A stretch of DNA of 64,000 bases from Fen-178 sp049516835 (GTDB lineage Bacteria; Acidobacteriota; Terriglobia; Bryobacterales; Bryobacteraceae). Both the position numbers and the translations under genes were made by a program. A model generated the notes under the pieces. The model saw only the letters and a list, made by a program, of their open reading frames with translations, did not search any database and was not told where the DNA came from. Below, in pieces: positions 34,029-43,485 of this stretch; the first letter of the stretch is position 1, and every line of letters begins with the position of its first letter. Where the stretch lies: assembly GCA_049516835.1 (NCBI GenBank), contig JBEKSR010000004.1, forward strand, positions 1 to 64,000, in the 5' to 3' direction.

Positions 34029-35027
34029 CTACACGCTCGCCGGCGACGCCGCCCGCATCATCCCCAGCAGCTTGTCGTCAAACTCAAACCCCGCCGTGCG
34101 CGGCTTGTGGTGGCGCGTGTACCAACGGTAGGTCTCCTTCAGCCCGGCCTCGAATGGCGTCAGGGTCATCTTCAGGAGGCGCCTCACCTTGCCGATGTAT
34201 TCGGTGATAGGCGGCACGTCGTAGTATTCGCCAAAATAAAAGGGCTCTGCCATCGCGTTGCCGCCGGCTTGCGCGATGATGTCGCGCGGCATGCGCACCA
34301 GCGTCGGTTCCACGTTCGCCACCTTGGCGAGTTTCTCCACGAACTCCACCTGCGTCAGCGGCCTGGGATCCCCGATGTTGAACGCCTCACCCTCTGCCCG
34401 AGGTTCCGACATGGCGCGAATTAGAGCCTCCACCAGGTCGTTCACATAGACGAACTGCATGAGGCGGTAGCCGTCGCCGGGGATGATCAGGGGCCGGCCC
34501 GCGCGCAGGCGGTCCCAAAAAAACTGTTCGCGGTAGAACGGATTGCCCGGCCCGTAGATGAAGGGCGGACGGAAAGTCACCAGCGGCAGACCAGTCTGCC
34601 GGCGCATCCGGAACAGCAGGCGCTCGGTGGCGGCCTTGTGGCTGGCGTACCGCTCGGGGTGATATTCGGGAGCCAGCGGGTCGCTCTCCTTGTGGTTCAG
34701 GCCGTCGCCGTAGGCGGCCACGCTGGACATAAAGATGTAGCGGCTGAGCCGGTCGCCGCAGGCCCGCACGGTGGCCTCCACCTGCGCCGCCGTGGTGCCG
34801 CGCTCCCAATCGTAGACGTTGTCGAAAACCACGTCGAAGCGGCGCGTGGACAGGGCCTCGCGCACGGAATCCGCGTCATTGCGGTCCGCCATGATGTTCT
34901 CGACGCGCCTTCCCCAATCGTTCTTCGGCTGGCGGTGGAACACCGCTACTTCGTGGCCGTCCTTCAACAGTTCCTCCACCAGGAGACGGCCAATGAAGAG
35001 CGTTCCCCCGATGACCAGTACTCTCAT
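34029..35027 (-). CDS. NAD-dependent epimerase/dehydratase-like protein
   Basis: A 332-residue atypical extended SDR. The nucleotide-binding motif is VIGGTLFIGRLLVEEL at residues 5-20 (GGTxFIG, as in RNA-binding-type SDRs), with RYASHKAATERLL holding the active-site region and FRPPFIYGPGNPF typical of sugar-nucleotide enzymes. Substrate unknown. The C-terminal 100 codons are duplicated at 31816-32118. Divergent from the LytTR regulator gene, separated by 44 bases. Confidence 0.82.
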   Translation of the reverse strand: MRVLVIGGTLFIGRLLVEELLKDGHEVAVFHRQPKNDWGRRVENIMADRNDADSVREALSTRRFDVVFDNVYDWERGTTAAQVEATVRACGDRLSRYIFMSSVAAYGDGLNHKESDPLAPEYHPERYASHKAATERLLFRMRRQTGLPLVTFRPPFIYGPGNPFYREQFFWDRLRAGRPLIIPGDGYRLMQFVYVNDLVEALIRAMSEPRAEGEAFNIGDPRPLTQVEFVEKLAKVANVEPTLVRMPRDIIAQAGGNAMAEPFYFGEYYDVPPITEYIGKVRRLLKMTLTPFEAGLKETYRWYTRHHKPRTAGFEFDDKLLGMMRAASPASV

Positions 35028-35049
35028 ATGCTCCCGAAAACCGAAATGT

Positions 35050-35055
35050 TATAAT
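35050..35055 (+). promoter_or_regulatory. Candidate -10 box of the LytTR gene
   Basis: Perfect TATAAT 16 bases before the ATG at 35072. No good -35 box was seen. The expected leader is only about 10 bases, and no ribosome site is visible. Confidence 0.4.
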
Positions 35056-35071
35056 ACCAACTCCAACCCCC

Positions 35072-35860
35072 ATGCGCGATCATGCCGCAGCCGCCCTCAC
35101 GACAATTGTCGTGGACGATGAACAACTGGCCTGCGACGAGCTTTCCTACCTCCTCAAGGATTTCCCGGAAGTGGAAGTAATTGCAACGGGTTCCAATGGG
35201 TTGGACGCCATCGAGCTGATCCGCAAGCTGGAGCCGGAAGTGGTCTTTCTGGACGTCCACATGCCCGGCCTCGACGGCCTCGGCGTGGTCCGGCGGCTGC
35301 GCGAAACAGGAATCGAGCTGCCGCACTTCATTTTCGTCACCGCCTACGATCAGTACGCCGTCGAGGCCTTCCGCCTGGAGGCCATGGACTACCTTCTCAA
35401 GCCCGTGGATAAAGGCCGGCTGGCGGAGACCATCGAGCGAGCCAGGCGCGCCGTGCAGGATAAGCAGGCCCCCGCCGAGCCGGCCGCCCCCGCGGGCGCC
35501 CCCAAGAGCGCCCCGCCGGCGCCGCGCACCAAGTTGCTGGTGCGGGCCAACAACCGCAACTTCATCGTGGACGCCAACGACGTAATCTACGCCACCATCG
35601 ACGACGGCACGATCACGCTGGTGACTACCACCCTCGAGGGACATTCCAACTACCGCACCGTCGAAGATCTCCAGGCCAACCTCGACCGCGACCTGTTCTG
35701 GCGCGTGCACCGCTCTTACTTGGTGAACATCAACCGGATCAAGGAAGTGGTGCCGTGGTTCAAATCCAGCTACCAGCTCCGCATGGACGACCGCAAGCAC
35801 ACCGAGATTCCCGTCAGCCGCGTGCAGACCCGGCGGCTGCGCGAGCTGTTCAAACTGTAA
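35072..35860 (+). CDS. LytTR-family response regulator
   Basis: A 262-residue two-domain regulator. The receiver domain has the acidic pair VVDDEQ (15-16), the phosphorylated Asp61 in FLDVHMPG, and Lys in LLKPVD. A Pro/Ala-rich linker (about 135-155) leads to a LytTR DNA-binding domain (VDANDVIYATIDDGTITLVT, FWRVHRSYLVNINRIKEV). No histidine kinase gene is adjacent, so it is an orphan regulator in this window. LytTR proteins bind direct repeats upstream of extracellular or virulence genes in other bacteria. Confidence 0.92.
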   Translation: MRDHAAAALTTIVVDDEQLACDELSYLLKDFPEVEVIATGSNGLDAIELIRKLEPEVVFLDVHMPGLDGLGVVRRLRETGIELPHFIFVTAYDQYAVEAFRLEAMDYLLKPVDKGRLAETIERARRAVQDKQAPAEPAAPAGAPKSAPPAPRTKLLVRANNRNFIVDANDVIYATIDDGTITLVTTTLEGHSNYRTVEDLQANLDRDLFWRVHRSYLVNINRIKEVVPWFKSSYQLRMDDRKHTEIPVSRVQTRRLRELFKL

Positions 35861-36745
35861 TCAGTAGAGATCCAGATCGTGGGCCGAGACAACCCGTCCC
35901 CGATAGTTTTTCCGCACGTCTTTCAAGAGGGCCTTATCCGTCGTGCCGCGAATGAGCTGGTGATACAGCACCAGGAGTTTCGGCTTGGCCTGCGCCGCGA
36001 TTTGCGCCAGTTCGGTCGAGGAGGTGTGGAACTCGCGCAGGTATTCCATCCAGCCCGGCTCCGGCCTGTTCGCGTCGACCAGCGAGTAGACTTCGTGCAG
36101 CAAGACATCGCAGCCGTGGCAGGCATCCACCAGCGCCGGGCTCGGGGCACAGTCGCCGGAGATCACAATGGAACGGTCCGGCGTGTCGATCCGGTAGCCA
36201 AAAGCCTGGGGCCAGGACCCGTGATGCACCGCAAACGCGGTCACCTTGAGATCCCCCTCACGGTAGACCACGCCCGCTTCCACGTCGTGCGCCGTTACCT
36301 GGTACCCGGTGGTATTGGCATGCTCGAGCCCATGGACGCGGACATCGATATCCTGCTCCCAGGCGGCTTCAATGTAGCCGGCCATGGCCGTGGTCCCTTT
36401 GGGCCCGTAGAGGTCTAGCGGCTCCTTACGGCCCAGCACCCAGGGAGAGAAAATCAGGTCCGGCAGTCCCAGAGTGTGGTCCGAGTGCAGGTGCGTGAGG
36501 AACACCCGATTCAGCCTGGGCGCCTGGAGGGCGGGGATCTTGAGCCGCCCAGCCGCCGCTGCCGCGCGCCGGACCACGCCCGGGCCGCTATCGAAAAGAT
36601 ATGCTCGGCCGTTGTAGATGACCGCCACCGCGGGACCCGACCGATCCGGCTCCGCGCGCGGCGTACCGGTGCCCAGGATCACCACCTGCGTAGCCGCCAG
36701 CGCGCCGACACACGCCAGCGGCAGCATGAACCACAGTTTCAACAT
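35861..36745 (-). CDS. Secreted RNase Z-like metallo-hydrolase
   Basis: A 294-residue metallo-beta-lactamase-fold protein. HLHSDHTLGLPDL is the metal-binding HxHxDH site, ISGDCAPSP and LLHEVYS follow as in the RNase Z/AtsA branch. The N-terminus MLKLWFMLPLACVGALA is a signal peptide, so it is probably periplasmic and not a tRNA-processing enzyme; an arylsulfatase- or phosphodiesterase-like role is possible. The ATG at 36745 begins the signal; the longer frame adds an Arg-rich stretch. Its end is directly adjacent to the stop of the convergent LytTR gene. Confidence 0.82.
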   Translation of the reverse strand: MLKLWFMLPLACVGALAATQVVILGTGTPRAEPDRSGPAVAVIYNGRAYLFDSGPGVVRRAAAAAGRLKIPALQAPRLNRVFLTHLHSDHTLGLPDLIFSPWVLGRKEPLDLYGPKGTTAMAGYIEAAWEQDIDVRVHGLEHANTTGYQVTAHDVEAGVVYREGDLKVTAFAVHHGSWPQAFGYRIDTPDRSIVISGDCAPSPALVDACHGCDVLLHEVYSLVDANRPEPGWMEYLREFHTSSTELAQIAAQAKPKLLVLYHQLIRGTTDKALLKDVRKNYRGRVVSAHDLDLY

Positions 36746-36779
36746 GCAGAGATTATCGCAGGGGGCTTGCGCGCTGTCA

Positions 36780-37367
36780 CTACGCCCGTGAGAACGCCAG
36801 CAATAAAGCCATCTCGTGATTGTCGGCGGCGCGTAACGCTTCCACGTAGCGCGTCCGTGCCGCGCCGGGACCGCGCAGACTCTCCCGTCCCCACGAAAAC
36901 CGTTCACGGCCCAGCCGCATCACCAGAAGGTCGGACATCAGGCGGGCATGACGGCCATTGCCGTTCGGGAACGGGTGTATGCGGACCAGCCGGTGATGAA
37001 AACGCACGGCGATTTCATCGGCGGGATAGGTTCCGAATTCGATCCATGCTTGGCTGTCTTCGAGCAACTGGCGCAGTTCCATCGGTATCAGCCAGTAGTC
37101 AATCCCGATATTCCGTTGGCTGGTCCGGAACTTGCCGGCCCATCGCCATACGTCGCCAAACATGTGCTTGTGCAGGTCCTTGATGAATTTTTCGCTCAGC
37201 AGATCGCGCCGGCGGCGGCTGAGCGCCCACTCCTCCGCGCGGGCGATATTCTCCTGCTCGGCCTCGTTCAATTCGCGGCGGTAGGCAATATGCGTGGGGA
37301 TGAGATCGCGCATTTCCTCCGGCGTCAACGGCATCGCAGTGTCCGGCTCCTCGAAAATGCCGCTCAC
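36780..37367 (-). CDS. Fic-domain protein, mobile mystery protein B
   Basis: A 195-residue Fic-fold protein. The Fic motif reads HPFPNGNGRHAR, with the catalytic His and the GNGR anion hole; the usual Asp/Glu that binds Mg is Asn. It corresponds to the family named mobile mystery protein B, always encoded after protein A as here (ATGA overlap at 37364-37367). Fic enzymes transfer AMP or similar groups to target proteins. The pair is suspected to act as a toxin-antitoxin-like mobile module. Confidence 0.9.
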   Translation of the reverse strand: MSGIFEEPDTAMPLTPEEMRDLIPTHIAYRRELNEAEQENIARAEEWALSRRRRDLLSEKFIKDLHKHMFGDVWRWAGKFRTSQRNIGIDYWLIPMELRQLLEDSQAWIEFGTYPADEIAVRFHHRLVRIHPFPNGNGRHARLMSDLLVMRLGRERFSWGRESLRGPGAARTRYVEALRAADNHEMALLLAFSRA

Positions 37368-37825
37368 GGCTCGTCCCAGAACCGGCTCGGATTCGTCTCG
37401 CGGACGAACTCGTCCAGCCGCGCTTCGGAGTCCTTCGCGCTCACCGCCTGGTCCTCAAGCAGCATCGAATGCTCGACCGGCGCGCGGCGGCGGCGGAGCA
37501 GTATGCGCGCCCGGTCCCGGACGATGGCCTCCAGCGGCTTGTTCGGCACGAGCGCATAAACGAGGGTGCAGTCGAGCGCTTCGGCTACGCGCCGCAGCGT
37601 CGCCAGTTCTATGGTGCCCTTCGCTTCGGACTGTTCCATCGCGACGACGGAAGGCTGCTTGACGCCGAGCCGCTTCGCGAGCTGCTGGGACGACATGCCG
37701 AGACCTCCCCGAATGGCCCTGATCCACCCGCGGACCGGCACGTTGAACCGGGATAATGGACCTATCTCGTTGAAACGCCTATCGAGCTGGGAGCGGGAGT
37801 GGGCGGCAAGTTTGGCTCTGTTCAT
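37364..37825 (-). CDS. XRE-family regulator, mobile mystery protein A
   Basis: A 153-residue protein with an N-terminal extension and an XRE helix-turn-helix at about 38-90 (MSSQQLAKRLGVKQPSVVAM + EQSEAKGTIELATLRRVAEA). This matches the family named mobile mystery protein A, partner of the Fic protein. It is likely the antitoxin/repressor. Two palindromic operators with the promoter between them lie directly upstream (37856-37904), supporting autoregulation. Confidence 0.9.
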   Translation of the reverse strand: MNRAKLAAHSRSQLDRRFNEIGPLSRFNVPVRGWIRAIRGGLGMSSQQLAKRLGVKQPSVVAMEQSEAKGTIELATLRRVAEALDCTLVYALVPNKPLEAIVRDRARILLRRRRAPVEHSMLLEDQAVSAKDSEARLDEFVRETNPSRFWDEP

Positions 37826-37855
37826 AGGCGATAACCTGTACGCTATGGGACAACT

Positions 37856-37904
37856 ATAGATTGTAGTCTATGGTATTGAATAATGCAAATAGACTATGGT
37901 CTAT
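37856..37904 (-). promoter_or_regulatory. Double operator and promoter of the mobile mystery A/B pair
   Basis: Two 16-base palindromes, ATAGATTGTAGTCTAT (37856-37871) and ATAGACTATGGTCTAT (37889-37904), have centres 33 bases apart, three helical turns. Between and over them, on the minus strand, lie TTGCAT (37883-37888) and TACAAT (37860-37865) with 17-base spacing. Binding of the XRE protein to both sites would block the promoter. Confidence 0.75.
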
Positions 37905-37906
37905 GG

Positions 37907-40900
37907 TTATTTGGACTTGCTCAGCTTGCGGAAATATTCCGCTACGGCGTCGGCGTAGCCTTGCGGGACGGTCTCTCCGCCTGGGCTGCGAACACTGCCG
38001 TTGCCGGTGGTTTCCTCCACTTTGCGGCGAAGTTCCATTTCCACCTGCTCGATGCCCGACATGAGAGCGGCGTGAATGCGCTCCGCCAGCAGCGGATCGT
38101 TGGAGTAGGTGTATGGATCGAGACGCTGCAGGTCGCGCATAAGCGCCTGGATATCCTTCGGCATGTTGGGATCGTCCTGGGCCTGCTGTTCGAGTTGCCG
38201 CAGGCTTTGTAGCGTATCGCGATAGGTGTTCTGGAAATCCTCCGGACGGACGGGAGCGTTGGGGCCGCCGTTCCAACGATTGCCACCGTACGGGCCGTTG
38301 TACTGGTCACCGTACTGTCCGCCTTGCTGTCCCTGTTGGCCAACTTGAGCCTGCTGTTGCCCCTGTTGGCCATCCTGGCCCTGCTGACCGCGTTGTCCCC
38401 CCCGCTGCCCTTGCTGGCCGCGCTGGGCTTGCAGTTGCTCCAGTTGTTGACGCAAGCGCTCGACATTGCCCAGCGCCTGCTCCATCGCCTTGTCATCCTG
38501 GCCCTGCCCGCCTGGCTTGCCGTCCTTGCCGCCCGCCGCCATCGACTGCTGCACCTGTTTCAACTGGTCCCGCAAATCGTTCAGGCCCTGCGTGATCAGG
38601 GATTCGGACAGCACCGCGTACTCGCCCATGCCTTGGCGGATCCAATCGGCGTTGCGCTGCATATCGCGCGGCAACTCCGCCTGCTGCATGTCGCTGAGCG
38701 CCTCGCGCAGCTTGCTGGAGGTTTTGCGCTCGGTGGCCATCAGGTCGCGCACGGCGTTCTGCATGTCCTGCTCGAGCTGCTTCAGGTCCTTGATCTCGCT
38801 CTCTTTCTGGCCGGCAAGCTGCTCCGCCTGCTGGCGCGTGACGGCCTGGCTCTTGAGGCCGTAGGCGCGGCGCATCTGGCCTTCGAAATCCCGCTGGCGG
38901 CTGGCCAGTTCCTCGGCCTGGCGGGCCAGGTCGTCAACCTTCCCGCCGGCTTCCTGGCTGCGCAGCCCGGAGAGCGTCTGCTGCGCCTCTTTCAGACGGT
39001 CGGCGGCGCGCCGGGCCTCGGCCTCGCCCTGTGGGGTGCCGGCCTGCTGGGAGGATGCCGCCTGGCGCATATCGTCCACGGCCTGCTGCAAACGGTCAAG
39101 CGTCTGCCGCAATTGCTGCGCGTCGGCCCCACGCACCCCGCTCGACTGCTGGCCCTGTTGACCGCGTTGCTGGGCGGACTGCTTCCCCTGCTGGCCTTGC
39201 TGCCCGCTCTGCTGTCCCTGTTGTCCCTGCTGGCCTGGCTGACCGTTGCGGCTTAATTGTCCGCTGTCGCCCCGGCTCAACTGCTCCATCTGGCGCTGAA
39301 GCTCTTCGGCCTCACGCCGCAGCATCTCCTGCTGCCAGCGCTGCTGGGAGGTCTGCTGCTGATTCTGGCGCTGCTGTTGCGCCAGCTCCTGCTGCCGCCG
39401 GGCGAGCTGCTCCAGTTTTTGGAGCGCCTCGTCAATGGCGCGCTGCCGCTGGTCGGCGGATTGCGTCATCCGGCCGCTCTCGTACTGGTTCTTCTCGGTG
39501 TCCAACTCCAGGTCGAACAGCCCTTCGAGGTCGCGCGTGGCGCCGTTGCCGCCGCCACCACCGCCGCCACCGCGCCCGCCGCGGCCGCCGAACGCCACCT
39601 GGATGTCGCGGAAGGTGGCCTCCGCGCGCAACAGGTATTGCAGCGCTTTCTGCTCCGGCGCGAGCGCGTCCTGCCACTTTGCGCCCTTCAGCTTGTCGGA
39701 GGCCGGCCCCATTGACTCCACGGCCTTGTCCATGTCGCCGACGAAGCTCTTGAAGGAGTCGCCCGCGCCCTCAATCGAGCGGGCCTTCATCCGCTCGGAG
39801 AGAGATTTCGCCTGGTCGCGCAGTTTCGACTGCACGGAGGAAAGGAACGCCGCGTTTTCCGCATCGCTGCCCCGGGCGCCCGAGCCCTTGAGCTGGTTCC
39901 AGGTGGCCGTGACGATCTCCTTCTGGCGCTGCGAGATCTGGCTCTGCTGGCCGCCCTGGCCGCTATCGTCTCCTCCTCCGTCGCCGCCCTCCTGCTGGGA
40001 TTGCGAGTAGTTGCGCTCGAAGGGCTGCGCCTCGATGAAAAACATGTCGGTGTTGCTGGTGGCGCGCGCATCCTTGGCGGTGGCGTACAGGCTGACGATG
40101 TCGCCCGGCTCCACTTTGAAATCCTCGAGCGCAATGATCGTGGCGCCGGAGGCATTCCTGGCGTCCTTCGCCGGCAGCATGGAAACGGTTTTCTCCGCGC
40201 CGCCATTCACCGAGTAGTGCAGGGCGACGTCCTTCAGCCCGAAATCGTCCTTGGCTTCCACCTGGACGGTGACTTCCTCGATGGGCGTGGCGCGGAAATC
40301 GCGGCCCGGCCGTGCGATTCTCACTTCGGGCGGGCGCTCCTTCTGCGCTTCGATGAAATAGTCTTCGCTGAGGCGCACGTCTTCGCCCTTCTCGACCGCG
40401 GCGACGTGATACAGGCCGTCCTTCTGGATGGGCACGTTGGCCATCAGCTCGCCCGCGCCGCCCTGGCGCAACGCCAGCTTCGATCCGTCATCCAGCAGGA
40501 TGGCGCCGGTAGCGAGCGGCTTGTCGGTCTGAATGGCAACCTCGGCGATGGTGCCCTCCACCGCCCGCAGATCGCCGCCGGGGTTCTCCACGCGGTCTTT
40601 CATCCCGGTCCACGCGGGGTAGCGATAGGTGACGCGGATGTTCTTGACGGAGGGCAGTTCCACCACGTTCAGCTTGTAGGACGAGGACCGGACACCGCCC
40701 GCTTCCACGTAGTATTCCAGCGATTCCGGCACTCCGGCGATGAGGAACTGGTAAGCGGAGCCGCCCGGCTCGGTTCCCATCTCGGCCTGCTCCCACTGCG
40801 ACGAGCTGGCGTATTTCGCGAAGAAACGCACTTTGGGCGCGGTGAAGCCCACCAGCCGGGCGGTGACCGCCTGGTCGGAGCGCTTGCGCACGGTGCGGTT

Positions 40901-41482
40901 GCCGGGCTCGACCTGGATGTCGTAGTACGGCTTCGCGCCGCCCTTCGGCACGCCGCCCCAGAGCAGCGAAGTGCCATAGCCCAGGAAACCCGGGCCGGAG
41001 GTGGCCAGCCAGAGCAGCACCAGGGCATGGCCAGCGGCGGCGCAAGAGAAAGTGAGAATCGTGGCGGTCCGCGCAATCTCCTTCGGCTCGGCCTGCTCGG
41101 CCACCGGGAGCGTATCGGCGGCCAGCAGCTCCAGGAAGGGATCGTCCGGGTTCTGCTCGACGCGCTCGCTGAAGGTGAGCAGGCGCTCTTCGAACTGGGG
41201 ACACTTGTGCTCGGCGGTACGCGCCGCGCGCCGCCGGTTGAGACGGATCACCGGCACGATCAGCGCCGCCGCCAGGGCGAACGCCAGCCCCAGAAAGAGA
41301 AACAGCCGCGCGCCCAGCACGCTGGGATTAGAAAAGGCGAAGTAGTTGGCCGCCAGCACGGCCACCACGGTCAGGACCAGGGCCGCGGCCGCAGTCGCCG
41401 CCACCCCGCGCGTCACCGCCAGCCATCGCAGCCGGCGCTCTACAACGCCCAGATATTCGGACAAGCGATTCAAAGGATTCAT
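37907..41482 (-). CDS. DUF4175-type large membrane protein with Gln/Gly-rich coiled coils
   Basis: A 1191-residue protein. Two or three membrane helices lie in the first 180 residues (GVAATAAAALVLTVVAVLAA, LFLFLGLAFALAAALIVPVI), then beta-rich periplasmic domains to about 560, a poly-Gly spacer (GRGGRGGGGGGGG), and a long helical region from about 660 with many QQGQQ tracts. This matches the DUF4175 pattern seen at the end of MoxR/DUF58/BatA operons. Probably a structural envelope component. The ATG at 41482 overlaps the upstream stop (ATGA). It is the last gene of the operon. Confidence 0.82.
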   Translation of the reverse strand: MNPLNRLSEYLGVVERRLRWLAVTRGVAATAAAALVLTVVAVLAANYFAFSNPSVLGARLFLFLGLAFALAAALIVPVIRLNRRRAARTAEHKCPQFEERLLTFSERVEQNPDDPFLELLAADTLPVAEQAEPKEIARTATILTFSCAAAGHALVLLWLATSGPGFLGYGTSLLWGGVPKGGAKPYYDIQVEPGNRTVRKRSDQAVTARLVGFTAPKVRFFAKYASSSQWEQAEMGTEPGGSAYQFLIAGVPESLEYYVEAGGVRSSSYKLNVVELPSVKNIRVTYRYPAWTGMKDRVENPGGDLRAVEGTIAEVAIQTDKPLATGAILLDDGSKLALRQGGAGELMANVPIQKDGLYHVAAVEKGEDVRLSEDYFIEAQKERPPEVRIARPGRDFRATPIEEVTVQVEAKDDFGLKDVALHYSVNGGAEKTVSMLPAKDARNASGATIIALEDFKVEPGDIVSLYATAKDARATSNTDMFFIEAQPFERNYSQSQQEGGDGGGDDSGQGGQQSQISQRQKEIVTATWNQLKGSGARGSDAENAAFLSSVQSKLRDQAKSLSERMKARSIEGAGDSFKSFVGDMDKAVESMGPASDKLKGAKWQDALAPEQKALQYLLRAEATFRDIQVAFGGRGGRGGGGGGGGNGATRDLEGLFDLELDTEKNQYESGRMTQSADQRQRAIDEALQKLEQLARRQQELAQQQRQNQQQTSQQRWQQEMLRREAEELQRQMEQLSRGDSGQLSRNGQPGQQGQQGQQSGQQGQQGKQSAQQRGQQGQQSSGVRGADAQQLRQTLDRLQQAVDDMRQAASSQQAGTPQGEAEARRAADRLKEAQQTLSGLRSQEAGGKVDDLARQAEELASRQRDFEGQMRRAYGLKSQAVTRQQAEQLAGQKESEIKDLKQLEQDMQNAVRDLMATERKTSSKLREALSDMQQAELPRDMQRNADWIRQGMGEYAVLSESLITQGLNDLRDQLKQVQQSMAAGGKDGKPGGQGQDDKAMEQALGNVERLRQQLEQLQAQRGQQGQRGGQRGQQGQDGQQGQQQAQVGQQGQQGGQYGDQYNGPYGGNRWNGGPNAPVRPEDFQNTYRDTLQSLRQLEQQAQDDPNMPKDIQALMRDLQRLDPYTYSNDPLLAERIHAALMSGIEQVEMELRRKVEETTGNGSVRSPGGETVPQGYADAVAEYFRKLSKSK

Positions 41483-43485
41483 GCCGCCTCCTTGTCCACA
41501 GACAGATGTTGATTCCCCAACAGCGATTCGGCTACCGCCAGTGCCAGCACTACCAGCATGACATACCACCAAAGCGAAAGCGGTTTCTGCTCTCCCGCCG
41601 CCGCTCCTCCGCTCTCGGAGGACCCTTGAGAGGTATTCTGCCACAAAGCCAGGGTCTCCGCCGGAGCCGGTGTCAAGTCGGACTCATGGCGGTCCGCATT
41701 CACGGCCACCAGCTCATCGGCCCGGTTAGGCCGGCGGATCTCGTAGAAACCGGCCGAGGTGAACTGAATGTTCTGCGCCTGGGTGGCTTCTTCGAGCGAA
41801 AGGACACGGCCGCCCTGGGGATCGACCACCTCCACCGCGGAGCCTTTCTCTTTGGAATCGCGCAACTCCTCGAAGGATCCCACCAGCACGCTGGGAGGCC
41901 GGTCGTCCAGCCGGCCGAGGTATCGCGCGGTCTGCTGGATGAACGGCACGAAGGAGGCGTGCAACGGAAAATCGTTGGCCACGTTGTCGAAGGTTGAGGC
42001 GAACACCAGAATGTGGCCCTCGCCCACCTGGTGGTCGATCAGCAGCGGCGTCTGGTCGGAGAGCCGGGCTGCCACGCGCGCGTTGCCGGGCGCCACGCGG
42101 ATGGCTTGGTAGAACTTGACGTCGTCCCAGCGGTCGTCCTTCAAAATGGATGGGTGGGAGCGGTCGAGCCAGACCACCGTCTGGAAGCGCTCGCCTTCGC
42201 GCCCCGCGTAGCGCATCTCTTCGATGCGATCTTCGGTCACCGGCACGCGCGCGCGGGCCACCGACATGTGGCCCAGGGAGACCAGCACGGAGCCGCCGCC
42301 GCGCACGTACGCGCGCAACTGGTCCTCGAAGCTGGCCGGGATGGCGCCCACGTCGGAAAGCGCCACGAACGAGTATTTGGCGGGCGAGAGGTTGGCGGTC
42401 TGGTCGGGCGTGGCGGGGTCCATCTCGAAGGCGGACTGGCCCGAGGCCTCCAGGGCCGCCTTGAAATACAGCAGATCACGGCTGTTCTCGGCCTCGTGCA
42501 CAAACAGGGCATGGCGCGGGTCGGCGCGCTCCACCGAGAAGTAGAAAACGTCGTCGGCCGCCAGCGCGTCGGCCGAATCGATGCGCACCTCGCCGCGGTT
42601 CTTCCCGTAGGGCACTTCGAGCGAGAGGAACTCGACCGTGGCGCGGCCGTTCTCGGGGATTTCCACCGTCTTGGTTTCGAGCACGCGATGGTTCAGCGCG
42701 AGGGAAACGCTGCGGGTGGCCTTGGGATTGCCGAAACCCGCGATGGTGGCCAGCACGCGCGACTTGCGGCTTTCGTACACGCGCCGCGGCGCCACCACGT
42801 TTTCCACGGCGAAGTTGGGGGCTTCCTTGGTCTCGAGCGGGTGCGGATCGAGCCGCACGGCCGCATTCAGCCGGAGATCGTTGAAATTGGCCGGCATGCC
42901 GGATTGCTGCATATCCGAATAGAGGTGCACGGCCAGCGGAAGCTGGATCGACTGTGCGATGGAGCGCAGCGAGCGCGCCAGCTCCGCGAAGGACGTGCGC
43001 GCGTCGGAGGCCTCAATGGCATCGATGGCGGCGTCGATCTGCGCATGATCGTCGGTCACCTCGCTCATGGCCTGCACACGCGCGCCGAACGCGAGCACCT
43101 GCGCGCGCTGCCCCGCACGCAGCCCCCCCACCATGCGCCGGGCCATCTGTTTGGCCTGGTCCAGCCGGTTGCCGGCGCGCATGCTGAGAGAGTCGTCAAT
43201 CGCCAGCACCGTGACTTCCCCCGTGCGGCTGGCCGGCGCAGCCGCCTGGCGCACGTAAGGATGCGCGAACGCCAGCGCGATCAGCACGACCAGCGCCGTG
43301 CGCAGCGCGAACAGCACAAGGTACCGCAGCCGCCGGTGCTTGATGGAGCTCTGTATGCGGCGCTCGAAGAACATCAGCGAGCTGAACGGCAGCGGCGTGG
43401 TCTTGTGCTTCTTCAGAAGATGCAGCCAGACGGGGAGGCCCACAGCCAGCGCGCCGGCCAGAAACCAGGGCGAGAAGAAGCCCAT
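41479..43485 (-). CDS. BatA-domain protein with von Willebrand factor A-like region
   Basis: A 668-residue protein. It starts with the BatA N-terminal module MGFFSPWFLAGALAVGLPVW + LHLLKKH and a second helix near 60, then a vWA domain with VLAIDDSLSMRAG (DxSxS metal site). A glutamine-amidotransferase-like region and a C-terminal membrane helix (SLWWYVMLVVLALAVAESLL) follow. Related to aerotolerance operon proteins. Located between DUF58 and DUF4175 genes, one base and four overlapping bases apart. Confidence 0.85.
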   Translation of the reverse strand: MGFFSPWFLAGALAVGLPVWLHLLKKHKTTPLPFSSLMFFERRIQSSIKHRRLRYLVLFALRTALVVLIALAFAHPYVRQAAAPASRTGEVTVLAIDDSLSMRAGNRLDQAKQMARRMVGGLRAGQRAQVLAFGARVQAMSEVTDDHAQIDAAIDAIEASDARTSFAELARSLRSIAQSIQLPLAVHLYSDMQQSGMPANFNDLRLNAAVRLDPHPLETKEAPNFAVENVVAPRRVYESRKSRVLATIAGFGNPKATRSVSLALNHRVLETKTVEIPENGRATVEFLSLEVPYGKNRGEVRIDSADALAADDVFYFSVERADPRHALFVHEAENSRDLLYFKAALEASGQSAFEMDPATPDQTANLSPAKYSFVALSDVGAIPASFEDQLRAYVRGGGSVLVSLGHMSVARARVPVTEDRIEEMRYAGREGERFQTVVWLDRSHPSILKDDRWDDVKFYQAIRVAPGNARVAARLSDQTPLLIDHQVGEGHILVFASTFDNVANDFPLHASFVPFIQQTARYLGRLDDRPPSVLVGSFEELRDSKEKGSAVEVVDPQGGRVLSLEEATQAQNIQFTSAGFYEIRRPNRADELVAVNADRHESDLTPAPAETLALWQNTSQGSSESGGAAAGEQKPLSLWWYVMLVVLALAVAESLLGNQHLSVDKEAA

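Noticed and set aside
38290..39250. Tandem repeat array that might be a CRISPR or satellite
   Set aside because: It is the Gln/Gly-rich coding region (QQGQQ units) of the DUF4175 protein; units are irregular and in frame.
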